A stretch of DNA of 64,000 nucleotides from Shewanella olleyana (lineage in GTDB: Bacteria; Pseudomonadota; Gammaproteobacteria; Enterobacterales; Shewanellaceae), in the NCBI RefSeq assembly GCF_023283825.1, contig NZ_JAKILD010000006.1, positions 120,344 to 184,343 on the forward strand, given 5' to 3'. Positions within the stretch are counted from its first letter, which is position 1. Each line of letters begins with the position of its first letter. The notes below the pieces were generated by a model. The model saw only the letters and a list, made by a program, of their open reading frames with translations. It was not told the DNA's origin and did not search any database. Made by a program: the position numbers and the translations under genes. Below, in pieces: positions 18,390 through 26,972 of the stretch.

Positions 18390-19376
18390 TTAACCTTTGT
18401 ATTCGACAACTTTTTGATCAATCGAACCAAAAATACTGCTGTCGTTTTCATCGAACATTTCAATGCGTACAGTATCACCAAAACGCATAAATGGCGTAGC
18501 AGGCTTGCCATCAGCAATGATTTCTAACATACGTTTTTCAGCCAAGCAGCTAGAACCAGCACTGCGGTCATAGTTTGAAATAGTACCAGAGCCAATCACA
18601 GCGCCAGCACATAATGGTCGAGTTTTAGCCACATGTGCAACTAGCTGACTAAAATCGAACGTCATGTCTACACCAGCATTTGGACGACCGAATAATTCAC
18701 CATTTAAATGAGTCACTAATGGTAAATGCACTTTAGAATCTTGCCATTTATCGCCTAACTCATCAGGGGTAATCGCCACAGGAGAGAATGCACTTGATGG
18801 CTTTGATTGGAAAAAGCCAAAACCTTTAGCAAGCTCACCAGGAATAAGGTTACGAAGTGACACATCGTTCACTAGCATTAATAGTTTAATGTGCTTAGCC
18901 GCATTTTCAGAATCAACGCCCATTGCCACATCATCAGTGACAACAGCAATTTCAGATTCGAAATCAATACCGTACTCTTCGCTCGCCATTTCAATATCAG
19001 CTTTTGGCGCGATAAAGCAATCTGAACCACCTTGATACACTAATGGGTCAGTCCAAAAGCTTTCAGGCATTTCAGCGCCACGAGCTTTACGCACTAACTC
19101 AACATGGTTCACATAAGCACTACCGTCAGCCCACTGATAAGCACGAGGAAGCGGTGATAAACAACGTGCTTCGTCAAAATCCACTGCATTATCCATTTGA
19201 CCTGCATTTAACGCTTCATACAGCTCTTGTAGTTGAGGATTAAGTAAGTCCCAAGCATCAAGTAATTGCTGCATTGTCTTAGCAATAGCAGGTACTGCAA
19301 CGGTTTTAGTTAAATCTTTGCTAACCAACATCAGTTGGCCATCACGGCGACCGTTGTTATAACTTGCAAGTTTCAT
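18390..19376 (-). CDS. fahA: fumarylacetoacetate hydrolase family protein
   Basis: The enzyme splits fumarylacetoacetate into fumarate and acetoacetate, the final step of tyrosine degradation. The 328-residue product has the FAH-domain metal-binding and active-site patterns: YGIDFESEIAVVTDDV with acidic ligands, NDVSLRNLIPGELAKGFGFFQSKP-type core (shown in part), and the C-terminal GSGTISNYDRSAGSSCLAE with the G-SGT turn. It is the two-domain bacterial type. It is followed by maiA, and tyrR and the phenylalanine hydroxylase genes lie just upstream on the same strand, making a complete Phe/Tyr catabolic neighbourhood apart from the middle steps. Confidence 0.9.
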   Translation of the reverse strand: MKLASYNNGRRDGQLMLVSKDLTKTVAVPAIAKTMQQLLDAWDLLNPQLQELYEALNAGQMDNAVDFDEARCLSPLPRAYQWADGSAYVNHVELVRKARGAEMPESFWTDPLVYQGGSDCFIAPKADIEMASEEYGIDFESEIAVVTDDVAMGVDSENAAKHIKLLMLVNDVSLRNLIPGELAKGFGFFQSKPSSAFSPVAITPDELGDKWQDSKVHLPLVTHLNGELFGRPNAGVDMTFDFSQLVAHVAKTRPLCAGAVIGSGTISNYDRSAGSSCLAEKRMLEIIADGKPATPFMRFGDTVRIEMFDENDSSIFGSIDQKVVEYKG

Positions 19377-19684
19377 TTTGACTCCTAAATAGGTACAAAT
19401 AAGGTTGATATTAAATTAATTAAATTATCATCCCAGCTTAGTGCGTTTAATACTTCGACATCAGCGTTAGCCAGCGAGTTTTATATAGCTCACTGTATTA
19501 ATGAGAAACATGACACTTCACAGGTTAATATCAACAAAAATAGCCTTCTTAAGGCTAGAAATACCTTAAGCTTAGCCAAATTAATATAGCGTGAGGCAAA
19601 TCACACTTTTGCAAGGCACCCTTGGTTTTGTAAACCTTTTGATACATTGCTCAAGATATTAGCAATTAAGCCAATATGCGTGTT

Positions 19685-19718
19685 AAAAACACGACAATGC
19701 CAGCATATGGCTGGCATT
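19685..19718 (-). terminator. likely terminator of tyrR
   Basis: AATGCCAGC at 19696-19704 pairs with GCTGGCATT at 19710-19718; on the minus strand a T-run (GTTTTTAAC) follows seven bases later. It lies 63 nt after the tyrR stop. Confidence 0.6.
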
Positions 19719-19780
19719 AAATCGTTACAGGTATAATTAGCTCATGCCAATACTCTTGTGCTCGTCGTGATTAACAGGCC

Positions 19781-21322
19781 CTAGCGCTTCTTGGTAATTT
19801 TGTAATCTCTGAGTTTATTGGCAATCGCCGTATGGGAAACCCCAAGCTTTTTTGCTAACTGGCGTGTACTTGGATATGCAGGATACAAACGCCTTAGCAA
19901 ACTGGCTTCATATTCTTTCATTGCTTGGTCTAAGCTGCCTTCAAACTCTTCATCAAAATAACCGAAGCCTTCAGCATAAGACGGTAACTTTAATTGCTCT
20001 ACAGTTAATTCAGCAGAACCGTCCCACATTGAGACAGCTCTAAAAATAGCGTTCTTTAACTGACGAACATTACCAGGCCACGCATAAGTGAAAAGGTAAT
20101 CACGACAACTGGCAGAGATACGACGAAGCGGACTTGAAAGCTGCTGACTGTAATGTTCTAAAAACATCTCAGTCAGTGGAATAACATCCACTTTGCGCTC
20201 ACGAAGTGACGGCATATGATAGCTCAATACGTGAATGCGATAATATAAATCTTCCCTAAACTCGCCCGACTGACAAAGCTCAGCAAGGTTTTTCTGGGTT
20301 GAGCAAATTATTCGTACATCGGCGCGAACTTCTTCATCACCACCAATGCGTCTAAAAGTGCCATCTTGCAATAAGCGTAGTAACTTAACTTGCGCAGCTT
20401 TTGACATCTCAGCAATTTCATCTAAAAAGACTGTGCCACCTTTTGCTTCTTCAAACAAACCACGTTTAACCACTTGGCCGTCATTAGAAACAAAACCAAA
20501 TAACTCTTCTTCTGCAACGCTGTCAGGCAGCGCGGCGCAGTTAATTGGAATAAAGGGATGTTCGCGGCGCATGCTGGCATCATGGCTCGCTTTAGCCATT
20601 AACTCTTTACCTGTACCAGTTTCGCCCGTTATCAGTAACGGAGCATCAAGCTGAGCCATACGCTTAGCTTGTTTAAGTACATCTTTCATTTTGTCGCTTA
20701 CAGCTAACACATTATCAAAACCAGTCGTTTGGTTCTGGAGTGCATTAAACTGCTTACCGACTCTTGCAGGAGATTTAAGAGACACCACCGCACCAGCAAG
20801 AATACTGGCATTGTTTTCATCAGGAAGATAAATTGGCAGCATTTCAGCCAAATATTCATTACTGCCTATTTGAACGCGAGTGGCTTGTGCAAGCACAGGC
20901 GCTTCAGTTAACCAACGAGAAAAGTTAAACCCTTGCACCCAATGGTTTAATGACTCATCAATCACTTCATGCTCATGCATGTTTAATGTCAGCAGCGCAG
21001 ACTCATTTACAATACGTATGCGGCCTTTAGAATTAATAGAGAATACCGAATCTGGTAAGGTTTTTAACAAGGTTTTTAACGCATAATGTTCTTGTTCTGA
21101 CGGCATAAATGACACAGTGCGAACATCATGTACACTTTCTACTTTTCGGATGAGGGGCATTAACTCGCTTAAGGTTTCAAAACCAATTTCAGCGAATTGC
21201 AGGTATAAGAAACCTTTATTACTAGCATCAATCGCGATTAAATTAATGCCATAATTTTCTAATACTTCGAGAATATCTTTCGCAAGGCCGATGCGATCTA
21301 AACAGCTCACTTCCAAACGCAT
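19781..21322 (-). CDS. tyrR: TyrR-type aromatic amino acid regulator (ACT-PAS-AAA+-HTH)
   Basis: TyrR regulates aromatic amino-acid uptake and breakdown genes. With the ATG at 21320-21322 the protein has 513 residues and starts MRLEVSCLDRIGLAKDILE, an ACT domain like that of E. coli TyrR; a TTG two codons earlier is close to AGGGA and cannot be excluded. A PAS domain follows (DSVFSINSKGRIRIVN, about 90-190). The AAA+ domain has Walker A GETGTGKE, and where sigma-54 activators carry GAFTGA this protein has LFGFVSNDGQ, so it probably does not contact sigma-54. The C-terminal helix-turn-helix is STRQLAKKLGVSHTAIANKL. It lies directly downstream of phhAB in the same direction. Confidence 0.92.
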   Translation of the reverse strand: MRLEVSCLDRIGLAKDILEVLENYGINLIAIDASNKGFLYLQFAEIGFETLSELMPLIRKVESVHDVRTVSFMPSEQEHYALKTLLKTLPDSVFSINSKGRIRIVNESALLTLNMHEHEVIDESLNHWVQGFNFSRWLTEAPVLAQATRVQIGSNEYLAEMLPIYLPDENNASILAGAVVSLKSPARVGKQFNALQNQTTGFDNVLAVSDKMKDVLKQAKRMAQLDAPLLITGETGTGKELMAKASHDASMRREHPFIPINCAALPDSVAEEELFGFVSNDGQVVKRGLFEEAKGGTVFLDEIAEMSKAAQVKLLRLLQDGTFRRIGGDEEVRADVRIICSTQKNLAELCQSGEFREDLYYRIHVLSYHMPSLRERKVDVIPLTEMFLEHYSQQLSSPLRRISASCRDYLFTYAWPGNVRQLKNAIFRAVSMWDGSAELTVEQLKLPSYAEGFGYFDEEFEGSLDQAMKEYEASLLRRLYPAYPSTRQLAKKLGVSHTAIANKLRDYKITKKR

Positions 21323-21494
21323 ATACAACTATTCCCTATCAGTCATTTTTCTGGAATATACGAGGATTAATGAAAAACTCATTAAAAAATAATGAGAAAT
21401 ACCATCCTTCTTTAATTTGTGAGCGATACGTTAAAAGGTTATGAGGCGTGTGGCAAGTGTTGTTTACAGTGGAATTGTAACAGAGGAAGTATTG

Positions 21495-21522
21495 CAGCAG
21501 GTTACGTTAACGTAACCTGCTG
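21495..21522. promoter_or_regulatory. 28-bp perfect palindrome between phhB and tyrR
   Basis: The sequence is a perfect inverted repeat of 14+14 bases centred between 21508 and 21509, with the core TTACGTTAACGTAA. It lies 19 nt after the phhB stop and 172 bp before the tyrR start. No T-run follows on the minus strand, so it looks more like an operator than a terminator. The core equals the LiuR-like motif seen near 7039. Confidence 0.6.
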
Positions 21523-21541
21523 AAAATAATACTGAAGATGA

Positions 21542-21880
21542 TTAACCAATTAACTGGTCTGTTTTCGCAGCCATGATGAAATCATTCTTATGTAAGCCTT
21601 TAATTGAGTGTGACCACCAAGTTACAGTCACTTTGCCCCATTCAGTTAAGATACCTGGATGATGAAACTCAGCTTCAGCCAGCTCAGCTAATTGATTAGT
21701 AAACACCATGGCAAGTTTAAAGTTTTTAAACTTATAAACGCGCTCTAATTGGTTGATTCCGTCACGATTCTCAACACGCCACTCAGGAACCATTTTGCTG
21801 AACTCAATCATTTCTTGCTCAGTCACTTTTGGGGCATCAATTTGGCAAGCTTCACACTTCAACTCTGATAAATCAGACAT
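21542..21880 (-). CDS. phhB: pterin-4a-carbinolamine dehydratase
   Basis: PhhB dehydrates the 4a-carbinolamine formed by phenylalanine hydroxylase, regenerating the tetrahydropterin cofactor. The 112-residue product is the usual length and has the signature [35 protein letters not shown], in which the paired His (HH) and the later His of WWSHS are the catalytic set (motif described in parts). Start [13 protein letters not shown] is typical of the marine gammaproteobacterial forms. It lies 85 nt downstream of phhA in a phhA-phhB operon. Confidence 0.95.
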   Translation of the reverse strand: MSDLSELKCEACQIDAPKVTEQEMIEFSKMVPEWRVENRDGINQLERVYKFKNFKLAMVFTNQLAELAEAEFHHPGILTEWGKVTVTWWSHSIKGLHKNDFIMAAKTDQLIG

Positions 21881-21925
21881 AACAACTCCTGAATAATATT
21901 GTATTTTTATTTAAATTTTATGTTG

Positions 21926-21983
21926 TTAGCTAACTATTGTTAAGACTAGCTAACTATCGTTAACGCTAGCTGGCAATCGTTTT
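21926..21983. repeat. 20-bp tandem repeat spanning the phhA stop
   Basis: Three degenerate copies with a 20-bp period start at 21926, 21946 and 21966, sharing TAGCTAACTATYGTTAA. The third copy contains the phhA stop and last codons, so the repeat arose by local duplication of the gene end. Confidence 0.7.
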
Positions 21984-22763
21984 AGGTGCGAACTTAGGTT
22001 CAAGCATGCCTAGTTTACGTGCTTCTGTCACTGCAGCCATAATGTCCATCTCGGCAATTTCATCAAGATAATCAACACTGTCAATGACATAATAAATTGG
22101 CTGCATGATGTCGATGCGATATGGCGTTCTTAATACTTCAATTAAATCAAAGGGCTTACGTTCAGGCTCGTCACTTAATGCATATAAAGTCTCTCCTGGC
22201 GAGCTTAAAATACCACCGCCATAAATATTCAACTCACCGTCATCACCTTTTACTAAACCAAACTCTACGGTAAACCAATAAAGTCGAGCCAAATAAACTC
22301 TTTCTTCTTTCGAGGCTGCAAGTCCCAATTGCCCATAAATATGGGAAAAGTGTGCAAAAGAAGGATTGGTTAATAACGGACAATGACCAAAAATTTCGTG
22401 AAAAATATCAGGCTCTTGTAGGTAATCAAATTCTTCTTTAGTTCGAATGAATGTGGCAACAGGAAACTGCTTATTCGCCAATAATTCGAAAAACTTCCCA
22501 AATGAGATAAGTGCAGGCACGCCTTCGGTTTTCCAGCCTGTCGCTTCAACTAGCACTTTATCAATTTCTTTCAATTGTGGTACCCGATTGCTTGGCATAG
22601 CCAACGCATCTAAGCCTTTCATATAGGCTTCACAAGCTCTGCCAGGCATATTGATCGCTTGGCGTTGATACAGCTCATGCCACACATCATGTTCTTCATC
22701 TGCGTATTGAATATAACCCTGACTGTCAGGAATTTTTGCAGTGTAATTTGTTGCTTTGCTCAT
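21966..22763 (-). CDS. phhA: phenylalanine-4-hydroxylase
   Basis: This iron- and tetrahydropterin-dependent monooxygenase converts phenylalanine to tyrosine. The 265-residue bacterial single-domain form has the iron ligands in PDIFHEIFGHCPLL (two His) and FTVEFGLVK (Glu). The pterin-region residues around AGRACEAYMKG and ATGWKTEGVPALISFGKFF are present. The frame opens with a GTG at 22772, but the ATG at 22761-22763 (MSKATNYTAKIP) is the family-like start. PhhB and TyrR follow on the same strand, so breakdown of Phe via Tyr is regulated locally. Confidence 0.94.
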   Translation of the reverse strand: MSKATNYTAKIPDSQGYIQYADEEHDVWHELYQRQAINMPGRACEAYMKGLDALAMPSNRVPQLKEIDKVLVEATGWKTEGVPALISFGKFFELLANKQFPVATFIRTKEEFDYLQEPDIFHEIFGHCPLLTNPSFAHFSHIYGQLGLAASKEERVYLARLYWFTVEFGLVKGDDGELNIYGGGILSSPGETLYALSDEPERKPFDLIEVLRTPYRIDIMQPIYYVIDSVDYLDEIAEMDIMAAVTEARKLGMLEPKFAPKTIAS

Positions 22764-22772
22764 AAGTGTCAC

Positions 22773-22782
22773 TTTACGTAAA
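22773..22782. promoter_or_regulatory. TTTACGTAAA palindrome upstream of phhA
   Basis: A perfect 10-bp palindrome ten bases before the phhA ATG. It resembles half of the TyrR box (TGTAAA-N6-TTTACA) and the arms of the LiuR-like sites, so the regulator is uncertain. Confidence 0.35.
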
Positions 22783-23041
22783 CTTCTCTCCCTTCATAGT
22801 GTGCTAAGGTTTTAAATTTGTTAACAACCTCAAGGTTTATTCTTATGTCATGTGCTAGTGATAAACGTAAACTTTTCACTACAAAGCGAATCCTTTACGA
22901 TTTATCATCTTTAAAATCAGTAAATTAAAATGTAGTTAATGTTTGACGATTATCCGCACTAGTCAAGATTGACCGATTACTAACGCGCAGATTTATGGAC
23001 AAATTTAATAAAAAACAACAAATGTTATAATCAAGCCCATA

Positions 23042-23083
23042 AGTTCAGTACAATAAGCTCAGTGCAATAAGCTCAGTGCAATT
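23042..23083. repeat. three tandem 14-mers before galE
   Basis: AGTTCAGTACAATA, AGCTCAGTGCAATA and AGCTCAGTGCAATT lie head to tail and end six bases before the galE ribosome binding site, inside the probable 5' leader. Confidence 0.8.
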
Positions 23084-23098
23084 AGTTAAGGAAAGGCC

Positions 23099-24112
23099 AT
23101 GGCAATTTTAGTAACAGGCGGTGCAGGATATATTGGAAGCCATACTGTTGTTGAACTTTTAAATGCCGACCAGCAAGTTATTGTGTTAGATAACCTCTCT
23201 AACGCTAACGTCAATGCTTTAAAGCGCATCGAAAACATCACCCACAAAACATGCGTTTTTTATCAAGGAAGTGTGCTTAACAAAGCGTTGCTACATAAAA
23301 TTTTTACTGACCATCAAATTGAATCGGTTATTCATTTTGCAGGGTTAAAAGCAGTCGGTGAGTCAGTAGATAAGCCTTTGCAGTATTATGAAACCAATGT
23401 CACTGGCACAATTATATTATGCCAAGTCATGGATGAACACGGTGTAAAGGAGCTGGTCTTTAGCTCTTCGGCAACCGTTTACGGCATCCCTGACAGCTTA
23501 CCCATTCGGGAAAACTTCACCACTGGCGCGACTAACCCATACGGGCAATCAAAGTTAATGGTTGAGCAATTATTAACTGATTTACACATCGCTGATAAAC
23601 AGTGGAATATTGCGGTACTAAGGTATTTTAATCCTGTAGGGGCTCACGAAAGTGGATTAATTGGTGAAGATCCTACCGACACGCCCAATAATTTAATGCC
23701 TTATATATGCCAAGTTGCTGTTGGAAAACTGCCTGAGCTGCAGATTTTTGGCAATGACTATTTGACCCCCGATGGCACAGGCGTAAGAGATTACATCCAT
23801 GTTGTCGACCTTGCCAAAGGCCACCTAAAAGCTTTACAGAAATTATCAACGCGACCAGGTATCGTGACTTATAACTTAGGTACAGGTCGAGGTTATAGCG
23901 TCATAGAAATCATCAAAGCGTTTGAACAGGCCAGCGGAAAACAAATTCCTTATCGCTTTAGCGCTCGTCGTGATGGCGATCTAGCAGCATACTTTGCCGA
24001 CGCGAGTCTTGCTTATGAAGAGCTACATTGGCACCCAGTGCACTCACTTGAGTCTATGGTTGAAAGTAGTTGGTTGTGGCAGTCTAAAAACCCGAATGGC
24101 TATAACGACTAA
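23099..24112 (+). CDS. galE: UDP-glucose 4-epimerase
   Basis: GalE interconverts UDP-glucose and UDP-galactose, feeding galactose metabolism and surface polysaccharides. The 337-residue extended SDR has the NAD-binding TGGAGYIGSH at residues 6-15, the SSSATVYG serine region, and the catalytic tyrosine/lysine in NPYGQSKLMVE. The C-terminal substrate region DYIHVVDLAKGH and NLGTGRGYSV are those of GalE. AAGGAAAGGCC precedes the ATG. It stands alone; no other gal gene is nearby. Confidence 0.94.
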   Translation: MAILVTGGAGYIGSHTVVELLNADQQVIVLDNLSNANVNALKRIENITHKTCVFYQGSVLNKALLHKIFTDHQIESVIHFAGLKAVGESVDKPLQYYETNVTGTIILCQVMDEHGVKELVFSSSATVYGIPDSLPIRENFTTGATNPYGQSKLMVEQLLTDLHIADKQWNIAVLRYFNPVGAHESGLIGEDPTDTPNNLMPYICQVAVGKLPELQIFGNDYLTPDGTGVRDYIHVVDLAKGHLKALQKLSTRPGIVTYNLGTGRGYSVIEIIKAFEQASGKQIPYRFSARRDGDLAAYFADASLAYEELHWHPVHSLESMVESSWLWQSKNPNGYND

Positions 24113-24211
24113 CAGGCTTTAATCAATAAGCATGTTTAAGTAACCGCCGACTTAAACAATTGTCAGTATAAATAATCGTCCAGCTAATACATCAGTGTCA
24201 CCGGAAAACAT

Positions 24212-24706
24212 ATGAGCCAATCAATAAATCACAGCCGTAGAAATTTGTTCCGTCGTAAAAAGTTTGATGCTCAAAGACCGCCATGGATAAAAACAGACAT
24301 AGAGTTTACCGACGAGTGTACTCGCTGTAATGCCTGCATAGATGCATGTGAAACCAAAGTGCTCGTTAAAGGCGATGGTGGCTTTCCTGAAATTAAATTT
24401 ACAGAAGATGAGTGCACCTTTTGTCAGCAATGTGCCACTGTATGTAAAGAGCCTATTTTCGACCTAACTCAAACTCAGCCATGGTCAATTAAAGCTGTAG
24501 TTAACGACACTTGCTTAACGTACAAAGGCGTTTGGTGTCAAAGCTGTAAAGATGCCTGCGATCCTGGTGCTATCAGTTTTAAAATGGCTGTAGGTCAAAT
24601 CCCTAAGCCGATCGTTGATATTGATGCATGTACAGGTTGCGGAGCTTGCGTGTCGCCCTGTCCTGCAGTGTCAATTAGTATCAATGAGTCAAAAAGCAGC
24701 GAATAG
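24212..24706 (+). CDS. napF: ferredoxin-type protein NapF
   Basis: NapF is a cytoplasmic iron-sulfur protein thought to help mature or feed electrons to the periplasmic nitrate reductase NapA. The 164-residue product has four cysteine clusters: CTRCNACIDAC, CTFCQQCATVC, CQSCKDAC (a shortened set) and CTGCGACVSPC, each with the CxxCxxC spacing for 4Fe-4S centres. The N-terminus SRRNLFRRK matches NapF proteins. No other nap gene is in the window, so this is a detached copy; partner and conditions are unknown. Confidence 0.88.
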   Translation: MSQSINHSRRNLFRRKKFDAQRPPWIKTDIEFTDECTRCNACIDACETKVLVKGDGGFPEIKFTEDECTFCQQCATVCKEPIFDLTQTQPWSIKAVVNDTCLTYKGVWCQSCKDACDPGAISFKMAVGQIPKPIVDIDACTGCGACVSPCPAVSISINESKSSE

Positions 24707-24866
24707 TGGTGATTTCTGCTGCGCTGCGCCAGAAAAAGTCATTGGCGTCAAAATATAATGGTTTTTTTTGATTTTATTTGCCGTTATATTAATTGTTAAA
24801 TTTTATAATAAAGCCATTTCGGTCGCTTATTTATAGTGGACTAATTTGCGAAAAAAGAGAGCCTAC

Positions 24867-25298
24867 ATGTTTAGTAAAAAAAGCCCTAGCAGTAACTTAA
24901 GTTTCATCGCTAATGATTGTGAATTAACGGGTAATATTAAAGTGGCTGGAGATGTACTCATCGCTGGTAAAATCAATGGTGAAATACGTGCATCAGGCAA
25001 TGTAACAGTAGAACCTTCTGGCGTGGTAACGGGTGGCGTTGTTTGTGTTGAAGCCACTGTATCTGGCTTAATGACTGGCAATATCACTTGTGAAAAACTA
25101 TCCATAACCAATACTGGCACCTTTGATGGCGAAGTGTACAGTAAACGTATGGAAATCTTAGATAACGGCCAATTTATTGGTTACCGTAAAGCTTACGACG
25201 AGAGCCTAGAGCACAACAGTCTTCTTAATGAGAAAGTCGTCAGCCCAAGTACTGACGAGTCTGTAGACAATCCTCAACTTTCTGCTGTAAATGTATAG
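24867..25298 (+). CDS. bactofilin family polymer-forming protein
   Basis: Bactofilins polymerise without nucleotide into cytoskeletal filaments that place cell-wall and surface functions. This 143-residue protein has the short N-terminal MFSKK membrane-proximal tail and the right-handed beta-helix core (LTGNIKVAGDVLIAGKINGE, then repeated short G-x-V/I strands such as GVVTGGVVCVEATVSG). The frame opens with a TTG at 24846, but the ATG at 24867 preceded by AGAGAGCC and starting MFSKK is the family start. It converges with the next gene, leaving 12 bp between stops. Confidence 0.88.
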   Translation: MFSKKSPSSNLSFIANDCELTGNIKVAGDVLIAGKINGEIRASGNVTVEPSGVVTGGVVCVEATVSGLMTGNITCEKLSITNTGTFDGEVYSKRMEILDNGQFIGYRKAYDESLEHNSLLNEKVVSPSTDESVDNPQLSAVNV

Positions 25299-25310
25299 AC
25301 TGCAATACCA

Positions 25311-26006
25311 TTAATTATCTTTTATAAGATACTCTTGTTGCCACTCGCGTAATAGCTCGACAAATTCTGCGGGTGGCCTATCAAGGCTATCAATCGACAC
25401 ATACAGATGAAAGCCTAAATGACTCTCTAATGTCTGACATCGATGGCCGAACATCGCAAGCACTCCGCGATACCTATCTCCATTGACCACAAGTGGCGTG
25501 AACTCAGCTCCTAAGTAGGTTTCCAAACTCTGTAGGTCTTCATCTTGCGTTGCAGCTGTCATCAGTAGTGGACGCTGCTCAGTTAAAAGCCCTGTGGCTA
25601 ACCGAGGTGAAATACAATCAAGGATCGGGTTTATCTGTTTTAATTTAAAACCAATATATGGCAGCTCTATTAACTCGAGATTTTGAGTCACCCGTGACAC
25701 ATCCACTCTTTGAATATTTTCCCAACCAATGTGAACGGTGCCCCGATTTTGAAAGTAATCTAGGCCATTCTCAGTCAGTTTAAAGCTCGCTTTAGGTTGG
25801 TTAATCTTGGCAATACCAAGGATCAAACTCACACTGCCGAAGCCAAATAGGACAATGCCTATACCAAATAAACTTTTAGCATTGATGAACAAGATAAGGC
25901 TAATAAGTAGCGCCAACCCGCCAAACACACTCAGCGTGATGCCGTTTCTTTTGCCAAATGGACTAATTAGTAATATTTTAGTGTCTGTAAAATTCTCATT
26001 AGACAT
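25311..26006 (-). CDS. membrane protein of unknown function (DUF2982-like)
   Basis: The 231-residue protein starts MSNENFTDTKILLISPFGKRNG and has two adjacent transmembrane helices (about residues 27-45 and 50-68), followed by a cytoplasmic domain that looks like a bacterial PH-type fold (LTENGLDYFQNRGTVHIGWENIQRV region, described in part). This layout resembles DUF2982 proteins of marine gammaproteobacteria, which have no assigned role. The ATG at 26004-26006 overlaps the stop of the upstream ElyC-like gene by eight bases, so the two are translationally coupled and may share a job in the envelope. Confidence 0.72.
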   Translation of the reverse strand: MSNENFTDTKILLISPFGKRNGITLSVFGGLALLISLILFINAKSLFGIGIVLFGFGSVSLILGIAKINQPKASFKLTENGLDYFQNRGTVHIGWENIQRVDVSRVTQNLELIELPYIGFKLKQINPILDCISPRLATGLLTEQRPLLMTAATQDEDLQSLETYLGAEFTPLVVNGDRYRGVLAMFGHRCQTLESHLGFHLYVSIDSLDRPPAEFVELLREWQQEYLIKDN

Positions 26007-26784
26007 TGGTGATAAACCCTTTAATTTTAATCCAAAGCATACCGACATATTCATGAATTGAGCGCTGCGAAATAAATAAATTTTCTGCGCTAAAGCGCCA
26101 CCAATATCCTGGAGAGCTTAAAAAGTTGGTCGGTGCTGCAACTGGGGATAATTTATTGGCTGTAAAAATCATCATAGAACGCGGCATATGGGTTGCCGAT
26201 GTCACTAATATAAACGGAGTCTTACCCACAAGGGTTTTCATTGATTGCGCTTCTTCAATGGTATCTAAGGCCTCTGGAAAAGTAACAATACTTTGTTCAG
26301 TTACCCCTAACTCTATCGCTGCTTGTTTCATAATGAATGCATGGGGAGTTGGGGTTAAACCACCACTCCAACCACTCACCACTAAAGTGCATTGATTATC
26401 AGCTAATCTGAGTTGTCTAAGGCCTTCAGACAGCCTTGTTAATGCAGTAGAAGATAATTGCTGAACAGCACTGATTTCATCATTTTCACGGTGGCCGGAA
26501 CCTAAGACCATTACGTAACAAGCATCGTCATTAATCTGGGTTAAAGGCAGTTCATTAACAGGATATTGAGACTCTAAGCTATTCGCGAGGTTGGCAGAAA
26601 TAAATGAGTTACTCAGTAACATCAATGATGAAATACCCAATAACAAACTAAACTGGCCGAAGGACTTAAGCTTTTTGGCTTGAAAACGCCAAATGAAAAG
26701 TGCGAACAATAAACAGATCAATATAAACGGCACCGGCATGACGAATTGCGACAAGCCTTTTTTAAACCAAAACATCAATTTCAT
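25999..26784 (-). CDS. elyC: ElyC/YdcF-family envelope protein (DUF218)
   Basis: ElyC supports peptidoglycan and envelope-precursor metabolism in E. coli. The 261-residue product has two N-terminal transmembrane helices (about 15-32 and 41-60), then a DUF218 domain in the periplasm with the conserved YVMVLGSGHRENDE, TALTRLSEGLRQLR, LVVSGWSGG and TSATHMPRSMMIF motifs. Helix layout and length match ElyC rather than the soluble YdcF form. ATG codons at 26784 and 26775 are both possible starts. It overlaps the following membrane-protein gene. Confidence 0.85.
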   Translation of the reverse strand: MKLMFWFKKGLSQFVMPVPFILICLLFALFIWRFQAKKLKSFGQFSLLLGISSLMLLSNSFISANLANSLESQYPVNELPLTQINDDACYVMVLGSGHRENDEISAVQQLSSTALTRLSEGLRQLRLADNQCTLVVSGWSGGLTPTPHAFIMKQAAIELGVTEQSIVTFPEALDTIEEAQSMKTLVGKTPFILVTSATHMPRSMMIFTANKLSPVAAPTNFLSSPGYWWRFSAENLFISQRSIHEYVGMLWIKIKGFITNV

Positions 26785-26914
26785 CTGTTTTTTATCTGCT
26801 TAATTAGAAGTATCTGAAGTGTCATTCATCTATTGTATCGACTGTGGCTGCAGAATGCGAAAATATCACCTTGTCATGCGATTAAACATATAGAGTTCAA
26901 TACTAAGTTTTAAT

Positions 26915-26944
26915 AAAAAATGGCGCCTTAAAAGCGCCATTTTT
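26915..26944 (-). terminator. terminator after mak
   Basis: AAAAATGGCGC at 26916-26926 pairs with GCGCCATTTTT at 26934-26944, with T-rich ends on both strands. It lies 29 nt after the mak stop and could also block read-through from the other side. Confidence 0.85.
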
Positions 26945-26972
26945 AATTTCAATGAGTAAACCAAACGAGTAA

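Larger units (their letters stand above)
22764..23098. other. divergent intergenic region phhA / galE
   Basis: This 335-bp region holds a TTTACGTAAA palindrome at 22773-22782 close to the phhA start, a second ACGTAAA half-site near 22864, AT-rich sequence, and a 14-bp tandem repeat just before galE. The palindromes could be TyrR or LiuR-type sites; I cannot decide. Confidence 0.5.

Noticed and set aside
21495..21522. Palindrome considered as phhB terminator
   Set aside because: No T-run follows on the minus strand; operator reading preferred, though not proven.
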